From Chitinibacter fontanus (GTDB lineage: Bacteria > Pseudomonadota > Gammaproteobacteria > Burkholderiales > Chitinibacteraceae), in contig NZ_CP058952.1 of assembly GCF_013423785.1 (NCBI RefSeq), positions 1,577,665 to 1,641,664 on the forward strand: 64,000 nucleotides of DNA, given 5' to 3'. Below the pieces are notes generated by a model, which made no database searches, was not told the origin of the DNA, and saw only the letters and a program-made list of their open reading frames with translations. Below, one piece after another: positions 1 to 8,510 of the stretch. Every line of letters starts with the position of its first letter. Positions within the stretch are counted from its first letter, which is position 1. The translations under genes were made by a program, and so were the position numbers.

Positions 1-236
1 ATGCCGGACATATCGGTCGCCAGCGCCATCGCGCCACCTAGCGCGTCGACCTCCTTAACCAAGTGGCCTTTGCCGATACCACCAATCGATGGGTTACAGC
101 TCATCTGCCCTAAGGTCTCGATATTGTGCGTGAGCAGCAAAGTTTTGCGCCCCATCCGCGCGCTAGCCAGCGCAGCTTCGGTGCCAGCATGGCCACCACC
201 AACAACAATCACATCATAACGAGTAGGGTAAAGCAT
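1..236 (-). CDS. mnmG: tRNA uridine-5-carboxymethylaminomethyl(34) synthesis enzyme MnmG, N-terminal part
   Basis: The first 78 codons of MnmG (GidA), read on the minus strand and cut by the window edge. The product begins [18 protein letters not shown], with the FAD-binding Rossmann motif GGGHAG, then the family-typical [17 protein letters not shown] segment. MnmG works with MnmE to modify the wobble uridine of certain tRNAs in the cytoplasm. The start is the ATG at 234-236. The following ~300 bp upstream hold only terminators belonging to ppgK, so the mnmG promoter should lie between 237 and 447. Confidence 0.93.
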   Translation of the reverse strand, partial: MLYPTRYDVIVVGGGHAGTEAALASARMGRKTLLLTHNIETLGQMSCNPSIGGIGKGHLVKEVDALGGAMALATDMSG

Positions 237-447
237 GGCACACGGCCTCAAACAGCGGTAAAGGGGCAATATTCTACGCCAAAACAGGCACTTGGGTAAG
301 CAAGAATGTTTTCTATCACGCCCCGCAAAAACCAATACTTGCTGCAGTCTTGACGAGATGCCACGGTCATTATCTTCGTGATAACCCCCATGCTTAGCAA
401 TAAAATCATCACCAATTCAATATCTTAATTCGGCCCTGCTCCGACAT

Positions 448-477
448 AAAAACAAAAGCCCCGGCTTGGCCGAGGCT
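448..477 (-). terminator. rho-independent terminator, distal to ppgK
   Basis: Read on the minus strand this is an AGCCTCGGCC/GCCGGGGCT-type GC-rich hairpin followed by a TTTTGTTTTT run. It is the second hairpin downstream of ppgK. Confidence 0.75.
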
Positions 478-483
478 AGATGT

Positions 484-522
484 ATATTGATAAAAGCCAG
501 TCTTAGAAAGACTTAGCTGGCT
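484..522 (-). terminator. hairpin just after ppgK stop
   Basis: On the minus strand AGTCTT-TCT-AAGACT forms an inner stem flanked by GCC/GGC and followed by TTTTATC. This is a probable first terminator of ppgK, so the gene appears to end in two hairpins in tandem. Confidence 0.5.
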
Positions 523-531
523 ATACGTCAT

Positions 532-1341
532 TTAAACATTAAATTGTTTGGCTGCTTCCAGTGCTGCGCCCACAATGCCGGCTTCATTTTTGAGTGATGC
601 AGCAACCAACTCGAAACGTAGATTCTTCATTTCTGGAATGAATTTTTCGGCTTTCTTGCTCACGCCACCACCCACAATAACCAAATCAGGCGAGAACAAT
701 AGCTGTAGATGCTCCAAATAGGCATTCAGGCGCGGGTTATATTCTTTCCAGCTTAAGTCTTTATCTTCTTTCACTTTGGCCGAGCAGTATTTTTCGGCAA
801 TCATATCTTTCGGGAAAATAAGATGACCAAACTCGGTATTGGTGATCAACTTGCCATCCACGATCAAGGCACTACCAATCCCAGTACCCAAGGTAATCAC
901 AATAATCTTGCCACCCCGACCTTTGGCAGCGCCAAACATCACCTCGGCAGAGCCTGCGGCATCGGCATCATTGAGTACAATCAGCGGCAACCCTGTGGCA
1001 TCACCCAATATTTTCTGCGCCGGAGCATTAATCCAGCTTTGATCGACATTCGCGGCCGATAAGGTCACGCCATTGTGCACAATCGCCGGAAAGGTACAGC
1101 CAATCGGCCCTTTCCAGTCAAAATGCTCAACAATTTGCTTCACCACTTTACCCACGGCTTCCGGTGTCGCCGGTTGTGGGGTTTCAATACGGTGGCGTTC
1201 TGCCACTAATTCGCCGGTATCAACATTGACCGGGGCACCTTTAATCCCTGTACCACCGATATCAATTCCCAAAACAATACGTGGAGAGGCTGCAGTCGTC
1301 ATGATGTATTCGTCGAAAAAAGGGTGGGTGGAGTGTGCCAT
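532..1341 (-). CDS. ppgK: polyphosphate glucokinase, ROK family
   Basis: A 269-residue ROK-family sugar kinase. The phosphate-binding motif [13 protein letters not shown] lies near the N-terminus, followed by NDADAAG and [11 protein letters not shown]. The 250-270-residue size and these motifs match polyphosphate/ATP glucokinase, which phosphorylates glucose to glucose-6-phosphate in the cytoplasm using polyphosphate. The true start is uncertain. ATG at 1341 gives a 13-residue leader ([13 protein letters not shown]), and the ATG at 1302 ([10 protein letters not shown]) would fit the family better. Neither has a clear Shine-Dalgarno sequence. The gene stands alone between mnmG and the DUF4124 gene and is followed by two hairpins. 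Confidence 0.88.
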   Translation of the reverse strand: MAHSTHPFFDEYIMTTAASPRIVLGIDIGGTGIKGAPVNVDTGELVAERHRIETPQPATPEAVGKVVKQIVEHFDWKGPIGCTFPAIVHNGVTLSAANVDQSWINAPAQKILGDATGLPLIVLNDADAAGSAEVMFGAAKGRGGKIIVITLGTGIGSALIVDGKLITNTEFGHLIFPKDMIAEKYCSAKVKEDKDLSWKEYNPRLNAYLEHLQLLFSPDLVIVGGGVSKKAEKFIPEMKNLRFELVAASLKNEAGIVGAALEAAKQFNV

Positions 1342-1382
1342 TAAGCGCTAGGCACACCAACAAGTTAAAACCCGTATAACGG

Positions 1383-1967
1383 CTAAGGTTTAACCTGACG
1401 CAATTGAATCAGGCGTGCTTTATCGGCTTCGGCTTTTTCTTTAATGCGGATCAGTTCCTGATCCTGCCGTGCTAATGATTCATTAATTGAATTAATTTCA
1501 TCTCGATTTAAATCAATTTCTGTCTGCAAATCATTTGGAATCGGCTTTTTCGATTTAGCCAAGCGCTCAGTTTGCTTATTGAGGCGGTTGAGGCGTTCCT
1601 GCAAGGTTTGCAGGCGCAAACGGTTGGTTTGTTGTGCAGCGCCCAAGGCCTCGATCTGCCGATCACGCAAGATATCCACTTCTTCAGGCGTTGAAAAAGA
1701 CTGGAGCAAAGCACGATCTTTCCGCCGTTGCTCAATTTCTTTCTGTTTTTGCGCCTGTAACGCAGCACGCTCGGCTTCGCTCATACTGCTGCTGGCATTG
1801 CGTACACGTCCAGATTTATCTAGCTCGGCCACACCACCTTTGGTTTGGCCGGCTGGCGGCTTATCGCTATATTGCACTTTACCCGTTTCGTCCACCCAGC
1901 GGTATAAACCAGCCTGTGCGGTCGAAAATGAAGCTGCAAATAAAATCAAGACCAGCCAGTCACGCAT
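1383..1967 (-). CDS. secreted DUF4124 coiled-coil protein
   Basis: A signal peptide (MRDWLVLILFAASFSTAQA) is followed by a short DUF4124 module (LYRWVDETGKVQYSDKPPAG). A long, charged, predicted coiled coil rich in Q, R, E and L covers roughly residues 60-190. DUF4124 proteins are periplasmic and of unknown function. A GTG at 1973 directly overlaps the pyrE stop, but the ATG at 1967 has AGGG nine bases upstream, so I prefer that start (194 residues). It is probably cotranscribed with pyrE, whose stop lies only a few bases upstream. Confidence 0.8.
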   Translation of the reverse strand: MRDWLVLILFAASFSTAQAGLYRWVDETGKVQYSDKPPAGQTKGGVAELDKSGRVRNASSSMSEAERAALQAQKQKEIEQRRKDRALLQSFSTPEEVDILRDRQIEALGAAQQTNRLRLQTLQERLNRLNKQTERLAKSKKPIPNDLQTEIDLNRDEINSINESLARQDQELIRIKEKAEADKARLIQLRQVKP

Positions 1968-1972
1968 AGACA

Positions 1973-2620
1973 CTAACCCTGTTGGATGCCGTATTGGGCA
2001 CGATAATTCTGAACTTTCGCCAGATTCTCAGTCATTCCTTCTTGGTCTGCAAGGAAACCTAACAAATCTTGCAAAGATGCAATAGGAATCACCGGAATAC
2101 CGAATTGCTGCTCGACTTCTTGCACCGCCGACAAGTCGCCTTGACCACGCTCCATCCGATCGAGCGCAATCAGCACACCAGCCGGTTCAGCGCCCGCAGC
2201 ACGAATCATATTCACAGATTCACGTACCGAAGTACCCGCCGAAATCACATCATCAATAATCATTACGCGGCCTTTGAGCGGGGCACCAACGAGTACACCA
2301 CCTTCGCCGTGATCTTTGGCTTCTTTACGGTTGAACACAAACGGTACGTTGTGGCCGGCGTTGGCTAATGCCACAGCCGTCGCTGAAGCCAACACAATGC
2401 CTTTATAGGCAGGCCCAAACAGCACATCAAACTCAACTTTAGACGCCAGTGCCGCTTGCGCATAGAAACGCGCCAACTCACCGACCGACGTTCCGTCGCT
2501 AAACAAACCTGCGTTGAAGAAGTACGGCGAGTTACGGCCAGCTTTGGTGATAAAATCGCCAAAACAGAGTACTTTCTGCTCAACGGCAAAGCGGATGAAA
2601 TCTTGACGGAAGTTGGTCAT
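1973..2620 (-). CDS. pyrE: orotate phosphoribosyltransferase
   Basis: 215 residues, the normal PyrE length. It transfers phosphoribose from PRPP to orotate to give OMP in pyrimidine synthesis. Visible features are the PRPP-binding motif [13 protein letters not shown] (residues 119-131), the flexible catalytic loop [11 protein letters not shown] (98-108) and [14 protein letters not shown] near the N-terminus. It is divergent from the exodeoxyribonuclease gene with about 70 bp between the starts, and runs into the DUF4124 gene downstream. Confidence 0.97.
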   Translation of the reverse strand: MTNFRQDFIRFAVEQKVLCFGDFITKAGRNSPYFFNAGLFSDGTSVGELARFYAQAALASKVEFDVLFGPAYKGIVLASATAVALANAGHNVPFVFNRKEAKDHGEGGVLVGAPLKGRVMIIDDVISAGTSVRESVNMIRAAGAEPAGVLIALDRMERGQGDLSAVQEVEQQFGIPVIPIASLQDLLGFLADQEGMTENLAKVQNYRAQYGIQQG

Positions 2621-2688
2621 GGGATAGTCCTAAAGCTGAATTTCACAATAACCGTAAGCATAGCATTGATTGAACAAGGATTTGCCGC

Positions 2689-3462
2689 GTGCGCATTATT
2701 TCTGCCAATTTGAATGGGATTCGTTCCGCCACCACCAAAGGTTTTTTCAACTGGCTCGCCAGCCAAAACGCCGACGTGGTCGGGGTGCAAGAGTTAAAAG
2801 CGCAAGCGGCCGATATCAAGCCAGAGCATACGCCGACAGAGTTTCATGCTTATTTCCACTACGCAGAGAAAAAAGGCTATAGCGGCGTTGGCCTGTATTG
2901 CCGCCGCAAACCAGACGAAGTGATTACCGGGCTCGGCATTGAAGACATCGACGCCGAAGGTCGTTACCTCGAAGTTCGCTTTGGCAATTTATCCGTGGTC
3001 TCGCTGTATTTGCCATCGGGCTCGTCTTCGGAAGAGCGGCAAGACGTCAAATTTAGCTTTTTGGAGCGGTTCTGGCCGCGCCTCAATGAGCTACGCGAAT
3101 CAGGCCGTGATGTGATTATCATGGGCGACTGGAATATCGCGCACCATGAGATTGACCTAAAAAACTGGAAAGGCAATCTGAAAAACTCCGGTTTTCTGCC
3201 CGAAGAGCGCGCATGGATGACCCAATTACTCGGCAGTGGGTGGGTTGATACGTGGCGCACACTGTATCCAGATGTGCCGGGCTACACGTGGTGGAGCAAT
3301 CGCGGCCAGGCGTATGCCAAAGATGTCGGTTGGCGGATTGATTACCAAATTGCAACGCCAGCGCTAGCAGCAACCGCAAAGGCGGCGAGCATTTATAAAG
3401 ACGAAAAGTTTTCCGATCACGCGCCGTTAATCGTCGACTACGACTATCCGCTCGCGCCCTAA
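2689..3462 (+). CDS. xth: exodeoxyribonuclease III
   Basis: 257 residues of the ExoIII/AP-endonuclease fold (EEP family), acting in base-excision repair at abasic sites. Visible motifs are SANLNGIRSA at the N-terminus, the metal ligand glutamate in GVQELK (E35), GDWNIAH in the middle and the catalytic FSDHAPL near the C-terminus. The start codon is GTG with AAGGA (2676-2680) eight bases upstream. It is divergent from pyrE. Confidence 0.94.
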   Translation: MRIISANLNGIRSATTKGFFNWLASQNADVVGVQELKAQAADIKPEHTPTEFHAYFHYAEKKGYSGVGLYCRRKPDEVITGLGIEDIDAEGRYLEVRFGNLSVVSLYLPSGSSSEERQDVKFSFLERFWPRLNELRESGRDVIIMGDWNIAHHEIDLKNWKGNLKNSGFLPEERAWMTQLLGSGWVDTWRTLYPDVPGYTWWSNRGQAYAKDVGWRIDYQIATPALAATAKAASIYKDEKFSDHAPLIVDYDYPLAP

Positions 3463-3521
3463 TACACTAGCCATGTATTGCCACATATAACAATCATTAA
3501 AAGCTCTAGAGCAATATACCC

Positions 3522-4784
3522 ATGAATATCAATCACTATCTTGCGGTTTTTAATAATCGCCGCATCGCTGCGGCGATGTTTTTGGGTTTTGCCTCGGGCT
3601 TGCCGCTGGCGCTCACTGGCTCAACACTGCAGGCGTGGCTTTCAGATGCCGGTCTGGACATTAAAACCATCGCGTGGTTTACCTTGGTCGGCCAGCCGTA
3701 TACTTGGAAGTTTTTGTGGTCGCCGCTGATTGATCGTTTCCCGATGCCGTTTTTGGGGCGTCGCCGTGGCTGGATGCTGCTGGCACAATTGGCTTTGGCG
3801 GGCGCAATCGCCGCGATGGGCGGGCTCGATCCGCAAACGCATCTGGCGACGTTTGCCGTACTGGCGCTACTGGTGGCGTTTTTCTCCGCCACGCAAGACG
3901 TGGTGATTGACGCCTACCGTACCGAAACACTGCATCAAACCGAGCGTGGCGCGGGTGCTGCGGTAGGCGTATTTGGTTACCGTATGGCGATGCTCACCTC
4001 GGGTGCGCTGGCTCTGATTCTGGCCGATGGCATTTTGAGCTGGCAGCAAACTTATTGGGTAATGGCGGCGATTATGGCGGCCATGGCCTTGGTCACGTTA
4101 TTCTCACCCGAACCGGACGTTCAGCATCAAGCACCCAAATCGCTACGTGAAGCGATTATCGAGCCACTGCACGAGTTTTTCAGCCGCGATGGTGCGATTT
4201 TACTGTTGGTCTTGGTCGTGGCGTACAAATTGGGCGATGCGTTTGCCGGTAGCTTGTCGACCAAATTTTTACTCGACATGGGCTATGTGAAAACCCAAAT
4301 TGGCTCGGCCAATAAAGTGTTTGGCATGATCGCAACCATCGTCGGCGGCTTTGCCGGCGCGGTGCTGATGGTGCGCTGGGGGCTGTATCGTTCCTTACTG
4401 GTGTTTGGCGTGCTACAGGCGCTGACTAATCTAGGCTACTGGCTGATTGCGCTGCACGGCGCGCCGAGTTTGCCGCTGCTGTATTTTGCAATTGGCGGCG
4501 AAAATCTGGCGGGCGGCATGGGCACAACGGCAGCGGTCGCATTGCTGATGAGCTTGTGTAATCCGCGCTTTACCGCCACGCAATTTGCGCTACTGTCAGC
4601 GCTCGCTGCCTTTGGCCGTGTGTATGTCGGCCCTGCTTCGGGCTATTTGGTCGTCGCACTTGGTTGGGCGCATTTTTTTGTTTTCTCGGCGATTGTCGCC
4701 ATTCCCGGTTTACTGTTGGTGCTGTATTTACGCAAAACCATCACCGCACTGGATGCGCCACGTGACTTAATCGACTCCGACTGA
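3522..4784 (+). CDS. ampG: AmpG-like muropeptide/MFS permease
   Basis: A 420-residue integral membrane protein with about 12 hydrophobic segments. The N-terminal region (GFASGLPLALTGSTLQAWLSD, then LVGQPYTWKFLWSPLIDR and GRRRGWM) is characteristic of AmpG. AmpG imports GlcNAc-anhydroMurNAc peptides across the inner membrane for cell-wall recycling. The family has close MFS relatives, so exact substrate is an inference. It lies 60 bp after xth; an operon is possible but not shown. Confidence 0.85.
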   Translation: MNINHYLAVFNNRRIAAAMFLGFASGLPLALTGSTLQAWLSDAGLDIKTIAWFTLVGQPYTWKFLWSPLIDRFPMPFLGRRRGWMLLAQLALAGAIAAMGGLDPQTHLATFAVLALLVAFFSATQDVVIDAYRTETLHQTERGAGAAVGVFGYRMAMLTSGALALILADGILSWQQTYWVMAAIMAAMALVTLFSPEPDVQHQAPKSLREAIIEPLHEFFSRDGAILLLVLVVAYKLGDAFAGSLSTKFLLDMGYVKTQIGSANKVFGMIATIVGGFAGAVLMVRWGLYRSLLVFGVLQALTNLGYWLIALHGAPSLPLLYFAIGGENLAGGMGTTAAVALLMSLCNPRFTATQFALLSALAAFGRVYVGPASGYLVVALGWAHFFVFSAIVAIPGLLLVLYLRKTITALDAPRDLIDSD

Positions 4785-4879
4785 TTGATCCACACCCATG
4801 CAACACTAAGCCACGCAGCTGATTACAAAGTTGTCAGCATTTGCCATGATGTGGCCACCCAATTTATCTGGATCACATC

Positions 4880-5971
4880 ATGTTGCGCCCTATTGCTCTG
4901 TTTACCTTATTAATGGTCTCTGGCTTGTCTCAAGCAGCACAGCCTTGGGAAGGCGTTTGGCGCGGACAAATTGGCAGCTACCCCATCACCGCCTGCCTTC
5001 AGGCCGATGAATACAATTCGCGCGGCCTGTATTACTACCAAAAACATCTCACTCCAATTGGGCTATCGCTCAGCGATAAAGCCCCCAAAGCCATCAGTCA
5101 GTGGGAAGAAAATGGCAGTGCAGCCAAATGGGAAAATGTCTCAGTGGGTAAAGATGGTGTGCTGCAAGGCACTTGGCGGGATAAAGGTAAAAGCCTGTCG
5201 ATTAAGCTTAACCCTGTTCCAAGCACAGGCGATGCAGATCAGGCTTGCCTGAGTAATGAATTTCATCGTGCACTAGAAACACCGGCCAAAATCAAAAGTA
5301 AAGTCGAGCAATTCGATGGGCAAAATTATCTCGAAGCTTGGCTAGACACCTCGGACGAAGACAACCGGATCAGCCGAATTGTGGTGGCTGCCACCGCCTC
5401 AGAGCAGCCCAAACTGAACGCTGAAGTCGTCCGAGCGCTCAAAGCAGATCAGCAAGAACAATTTGAATGCTTGCGTAGCGCACTGGTGTATAGCGGTTAT
5501 GCGGGCAATCTGAGCCAACAGAGCAAGCTGAGCTTGCTCACCGCACATTGGTATGTCATTGAAACCAATAGCAATGAATTTTGCGGTGGTGCCCACCCCA
5601 ATTACGGCACCAACTACCAAACTTTCCAACGAGGCAAAGCCGAGGAAATCAATGTTTGGCAATGGTTTAACAGCACCGCGGTGACATTCGATGGCCAATT
5701 TGCCAAACCCAACAAACCATTGCGGCAGTTATTGGTGCAGGCTTGGGAAAAAAACGCCGATGATGAGTGCAAAAACATTGGCACAGATGAAGACGTATGG
5801 AATGTATCCCCCAGCAAAACTGGCCTGATGTTTATGCCATTTGTGTCACATGCTATGTTTGTGTGCAGCGATCAGGTTGAAATCACTTATAGCAAACTTG
5901 AAAAGCTGCTTAGCCCGCAAGGCAAAGCAGCCATTGCCAGCATTAAAGCTGATCTGAAACAACGACAATAG
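4880..5971 (+). CDS. secreted protein with DUF3298-like C-terminal region
   Basis: 363 residues with an N-terminal signal peptide (MLRPIALFTLLMVSGLSQA). The N-terminal half has a compact region around WEGVWRGQIGSYPITACL that I do not recognise. The C-terminal half contains FCGGAHPNYGTNYQTF, the HPN-type signature of DUF3298/RsiV/PdaC-like periplasmic domains. Function is unknown. Its TAG stop is part of a dispersed ~50-bp element that begins at 5970. The convergent GIY-YIG gene overlaps its last 29 bases. Confidence 0.7.
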   Translation: MLRPIALFTLLMVSGLSQAAQPWEGVWRGQIGSYPITACLQADEYNSRGLYYYQKHLTPIGLSLSDKAPKAISQWEENGSAAKWENVSVGKDGVLQGTWRDKGKSLSIKLNPVPSTGDADQACLSNEFHRALETPAKIKSKVEQFDGQNYLEAWLDTSDEDNRISRIVVAATASEQPKLNAEVVRALKADQQEQFECLRSALVYSGYAGNLSQQSKLSLLTAHWYVIETNSNEFCGGAHPNYGTNYQTFQRGKAEEINVWQWFNSTAVTFDGQFAKPNKPLRQLLVQAWEKNADDECKNIGTDEDVWNVSPSKTGLMFMPFVSHAMFVCSDQVEITYSKLEKLLSPQGKAAIASIKADLKQRQ

Positions 5972-6302
5972 GTATATCTTCAAAAACCAAACAAGGAGAA
6001 GGCTCTAGCCAAATACCCTTCTCATTTTGTGCAAACCGCCCAGCCAACTGCGTTAAATCGCCTGCAATCCAGCAGCGCTTTTGTTGCACACTAAGCTGCT
6101 TGATGGCGTATTCGATTTTTTGCGCCACGCTGCGATTAATACACGGCAGCGTGAGGGCAATAGACTCAGGGGGATGCGCGCGCGTGTATTTGGCGCCTTT
6201 GCCAGCCTGATGCGCCGCAAAACGCTTGGCCACATCAACGGCCACGCCGGTGTACAGACTGCCATCACGGCATTGCAAAATATAAACGAACCACGGCTGC
6301 AT
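5943..6302 (-). CDS. GIY-YIG nuclease superfamily protein
   Basis: 119 residues from the ATG at 6302; a TTG start at 6341 is possible but less likely. The GIY-YIG hallmark appears as FVYILQC then SLYTGVAVD, followed by the conserved arginine in AKRFAAHQAGKGAKYTR and a glutamate in KIEYAIKQLS. It belongs to the small UPF0213/YhbQ-like single-domain group, whose substrate is generally unknown. Its C-terminus (VFEDIPIVVVSDQL) is encoded by a dispersed repeat and by antisense of the neighbouring gene, which suggests this tail is recent and not conserved. Confidence 0.8.
   Translation of the reverse strand: MQPWFVYILQCRDGSLYTGVAVDVAKRFAAHQAGKGAKYTRAHPPESIALTLPCINRSVAQKIEYAIKQLSVQQKRCWIAGDLTQLAGRFAQNEKGIWLEPSPCLVFEDIPIVVVSDQL
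5970..6018 (+). repeat. GGTAT element, copy 1
   Basis: Begins AGGTATATCTTC and ends AAATACCC, 49 bp. The TAG stop of the upstream gene reads into it, and it is translated on the other strand as the end of the GIY-YIG protein. Confidence 0.5.
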
Positions 6303-6353
6303 ACTGCTTAACCCAAAGCCAATTTCACCCAGCCGCAACAATACCCCAAAATG

Positions 6354-6384
6354 ACAAAACCCCGCAGTGCGGGGTTTTGTTTTG
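6354..6384 (-). terminator. strong bidirectional terminator after the BON-domain gene
   Basis: AAAACCCCGC-AGT-GCGGGGTTTT is a perfect stem with T runs on both sides. It lies downstream of the minus-strand BON gene and upstream of the GIY-YIG start. Confidence 0.9.
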
Positions 6385-6399
6385 CATACATGCTAAGAC

Positions 6400-6690
6400 T
6401 TAGTTTTTTGGCATGATGTCATTAAAGACAAATTTGATGCCTTTGATTTGCTCGGCAATCATACCAGCCTGTGCCATTTGCTCACCTTCGTTCACTGAAC
6501 CACTCAGTTTCACGTCGTAGGTATCAACTGCTTTCACTTGAATATCGAACGGCTTCAGGCTTGGATCGGCGTCCAGCGCAGCTTTTGTTTTCATTGCCAA
6601 ACAACCCCAAACGCAGGCAACATCAGACGCTTGAGCAGTATTAAAAGTGGCAGCCGCGAGCAAAATCGCGATCAGGGCAGTACGTTTCAT
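6400..6690 (-). CDS. small periplasmic BON-domain protein
   Basis: 96 residues from the ATG at 6690 (a GTG at 6702 is also in frame). A signal peptide (MKRTALIAILLAAATFNTAQA) is followed by a short segment with two cysteines (CVWGC). A single BON-like domain follows (AALDADPSLKPFDIQVKAVDTYDVKLSGSVNEGEQM). BON domains bind membranes or partner proteins in the periplasm. Function in this organism is unknown. Followed by a strong terminator. Confidence 0.75.
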   Translation of the reverse strand: MKRTALIAILLAAATFNTAQASDVACVWGCLAMKTKAALDADPSLKPFDIQVKAVDTYDVKLSGSVNEGEQMAQAGMIAEQIKGIKFVFNDIMPKN

Positions 6691-6901
6691 CTTCAGTCTC
6701 ACTTGTTAGTATCGAGCCAATTAGGCAGGTATGACACTGATTCTAAAGGGCTAACATTACAGAATTGTTTAATTTACGCGACAAGCATAAAAACCATTCC
6801 AGTTGCACAAGTGCATTTCTGCTGCCAGATTCGCGGCAAAGCGTCTGGCTTGGTAAACTAGACCACTCCTGCTCGCTCCGAGCCCATCACGATGGCTGCC
6901 A

Positions 6902-7714
6902 ATGCTACCGAACGACTTCACCCCAGCCTATACCCCTATCCAGCATATTGACCCAAAAACCGTCATTATTGCCTTACACGGTAATACTCTGATATGCAAT
7001 TCAAGTGGGCTCGCTAATGCGGCGCAATTGGCAACCCTCCCCCCAGCAGAGCGCATGCTGATTATTGGCTACTGGCAAGGTCAAGCGGTGCAGCTAATGT
7101 ATTGGCCCACTGGCGTGCTCACGCTACCGGCAAGCTTGCAAGCGCTGGAGCTGCGCGCAAGTCATGCCCTCATTGGCGACACGCTATGGCTGCTGGCAGG
7201 CCGAGCCAGCCAGCTGGCAAGCTTTTATCAGACCCATCGCTTTTGTGGCGTTTGCGGCGCGGCTACCCGCTTGCTGGAGCACGAAGCCGCTTGCGAATGT
7301 ACCGCCTGCAGCCATCGCGTCTGGCCACGGCTATCTCCGGCCGTTATGGTACTCATCCGGCGCAGTGGTGCGGCCGGTGAAGAATTTCTGCTCGCACGCT
7401 CACCGCATTTTCGTGCCGGCATGTATAGCGCAGTCGCTGGCTTTGTTGAGCCAGGTGAATCACTGGAACAATGCGCCCATCGCGAAGTACTCGAAGAGGT
7501 TGGCGTGCAGATTACCAATCTGCGCTGGTTTGGTAGCCAGAGCTGGGCTTTTCCGCACTCATTGATGCTGGCTTTTATTGCTGATTATGTGGCGGGGGAC
7601 ATTGTCTGCCAGGCTGGTGAAATTGAAGATGCACAGTGGTTTTCAATCAATGCCTTACCAGAATTACCCAGCGAATACAGCTTAGCCTACCGCTTGATCT
7701 CGGCATATTGCTAG
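6902..7714 (+). CDS. nudC: NAD(+)/NADH diphosphatase NudC
   Basis: 270 residues. A zinc ribbon with C115/C118 and C133/C136 is followed by a Nudix box (GFVEPGESLEQCAHREVLEEVG, about residues 180-201, quoted here only as the GX5EX7REXXEEXG pattern). The NudC signature SQSWAFPHS lies at 212-220. The enzyme cleaves NADH/NAD to NMN and AMP, and in other bacteria decaps NAD-capped RNA. The gene appears monocistronic; about 130 bp follow before the next promoter. Confidence 0.93.
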   Translation: MLPNDFTPAYTPIQHIDPKTVIIALHGNTLICNSSGLANAAQLATLPPAERMLIIGYWQGQAVQLMYWPTGVLTLPASLQALELRASHALIGDTLWLLAGRASQLASFYQTHRFCGVCGAATRLLEHEAACECTACSHRVWPRLSPAVMVLIRRSGAAGEEFLLARSPHFRAGMYSAVAGFVEPGESLEQCAHREVLEEVGVQITNLRWFGSQSWAFPHSLMLAFIADYVAGDIVCQAGEIEDAQWFSINALPELPSEYSLAYRLISAYC

Positions 7715-7784
7715 TATCTTGCTCTGACAACAAAAATTCCATGTGAATTAGCCCACAATCCTTTCCAAAAAAGAAAGCATTCCA

Positions 7785-7812
7785 TTGTCATATTCGATTT
7801 ATTGCCTAAAAT
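7785..7812 (+). promoter_or_regulatory. sigma-70-like promoter of the PEP-CTERM gene
   Basis: TTGTCA at 7785-7790, a 16-bp spacer and TAAAAT at 7807-7812. Each hexamer matches five of six consensus positions. It lies 35 bp upstream of the ATG at 7847. Confidence 0.55.
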
Positions 7813-7846
7813 TTGAACCTTATTCTTATTAACAGGGTTTTAAAGT

Positions 7847-8473
7847 ATGAAACGAATTGCTTTCTCTTTGCTGATTTTATTGGCGGGACAAAGTCACGCC
7901 GCCGCATTTCAAAATGGCAGCTTTGAATTAGGCTCATTCAGTGGAACGCCGGCATTCGATACCATTGGCGCTGGCAGCTCGGCTATTACTGGCTGGCAAG
8001 TTCTTGGGCATAGCGTCGACTGGATTAATCAATCTTTCTGGCAATCTTCCAATGGTCGACTGTCTATTGATCTGAATGGCGCAGGGTTTGGCGGGTTAGC
8101 ACAAACATTCGACACCATCGCCGGCCAACGTTACACAGTGAATTTTGATCTGGCGGGAAATCCCGATCGACAATCTGTGAAAAGTGTTGCCGTTAACGCC
8201 GGTGACTTTAGTCAGACCTTCCTGTTCAATAGCGTAGGCCACTCTTTTGGCAATATGGGTTGGAGCAAACAAAGTTTTAGCTTTACTGCACAGGCAAATC
8301 AGACGACGCTGTCATTTGTCAGCCCAACGAACGATGGCAATACCTATTGGGGTGCGGCATTGGACAATGTGAGTGTGCAAGTAGCGCCCGTACCTGAACC
8401 AGAAACCTACGCGCTGATGGGCCTTGGCTTGTTAGGCCTAATCGCGTCTAGACGCCGTCGTATTCAGAACTAA
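7847..8473 (+). CDS. DUF642-type exported protein with PEP-CTERM anchor
   Basis: 208 residues: signal peptide, then a DUF642/choice-of-anchor-C-like beta domain (FQNGSFELGSFSGTPAF ... ITGWQVLGHSVDWI ... GQRYTVNFDLAGN). It ends in a textbook PEP-CTERM tail: PVPEPETYALMGLGLLGLIASRRRR. PEP-CTERM proteins are processed by exosortase and linked to exopolysaccharide or biofilm production. No exosortase gene lies in this window, so one should exist elsewhere in the genome. A terminator follows immediately. Confidence 0.9.
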   Translation: MKRIAFSLLILLAGQSHAAAFQNGSFELGSFSGTPAFDTIGAGSSAITGWQVLGHSVDWINQSFWQSSNGRLSIDLNGAGFGGLAQTFDTIAGQRYTVNFDLAGNPDRQSVKSVAVNAGDFSQTFLFNSVGHSFGNMGWSKQSFSFTAQANQTTLSFVSPTNDGNTYWGAALDNVSVQVAPVPEPETYALMGLGLLGLIASRRRRIQN

Positions 8474-8480
8474 AGTATCC

Positions 8481-8510
8481 ACAGCCCAGTAATCTGGGCT
8501 GTTATTTTTT
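8481..8510 (+). terminator. terminator after the PEP-CTERM gene
   Basis: ACAGCCCAG-TAAT-CTGGGCTGT followed by TATTTTTT. It overlaps the last codons of the convergent benE gene. Confidence 0.85.
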
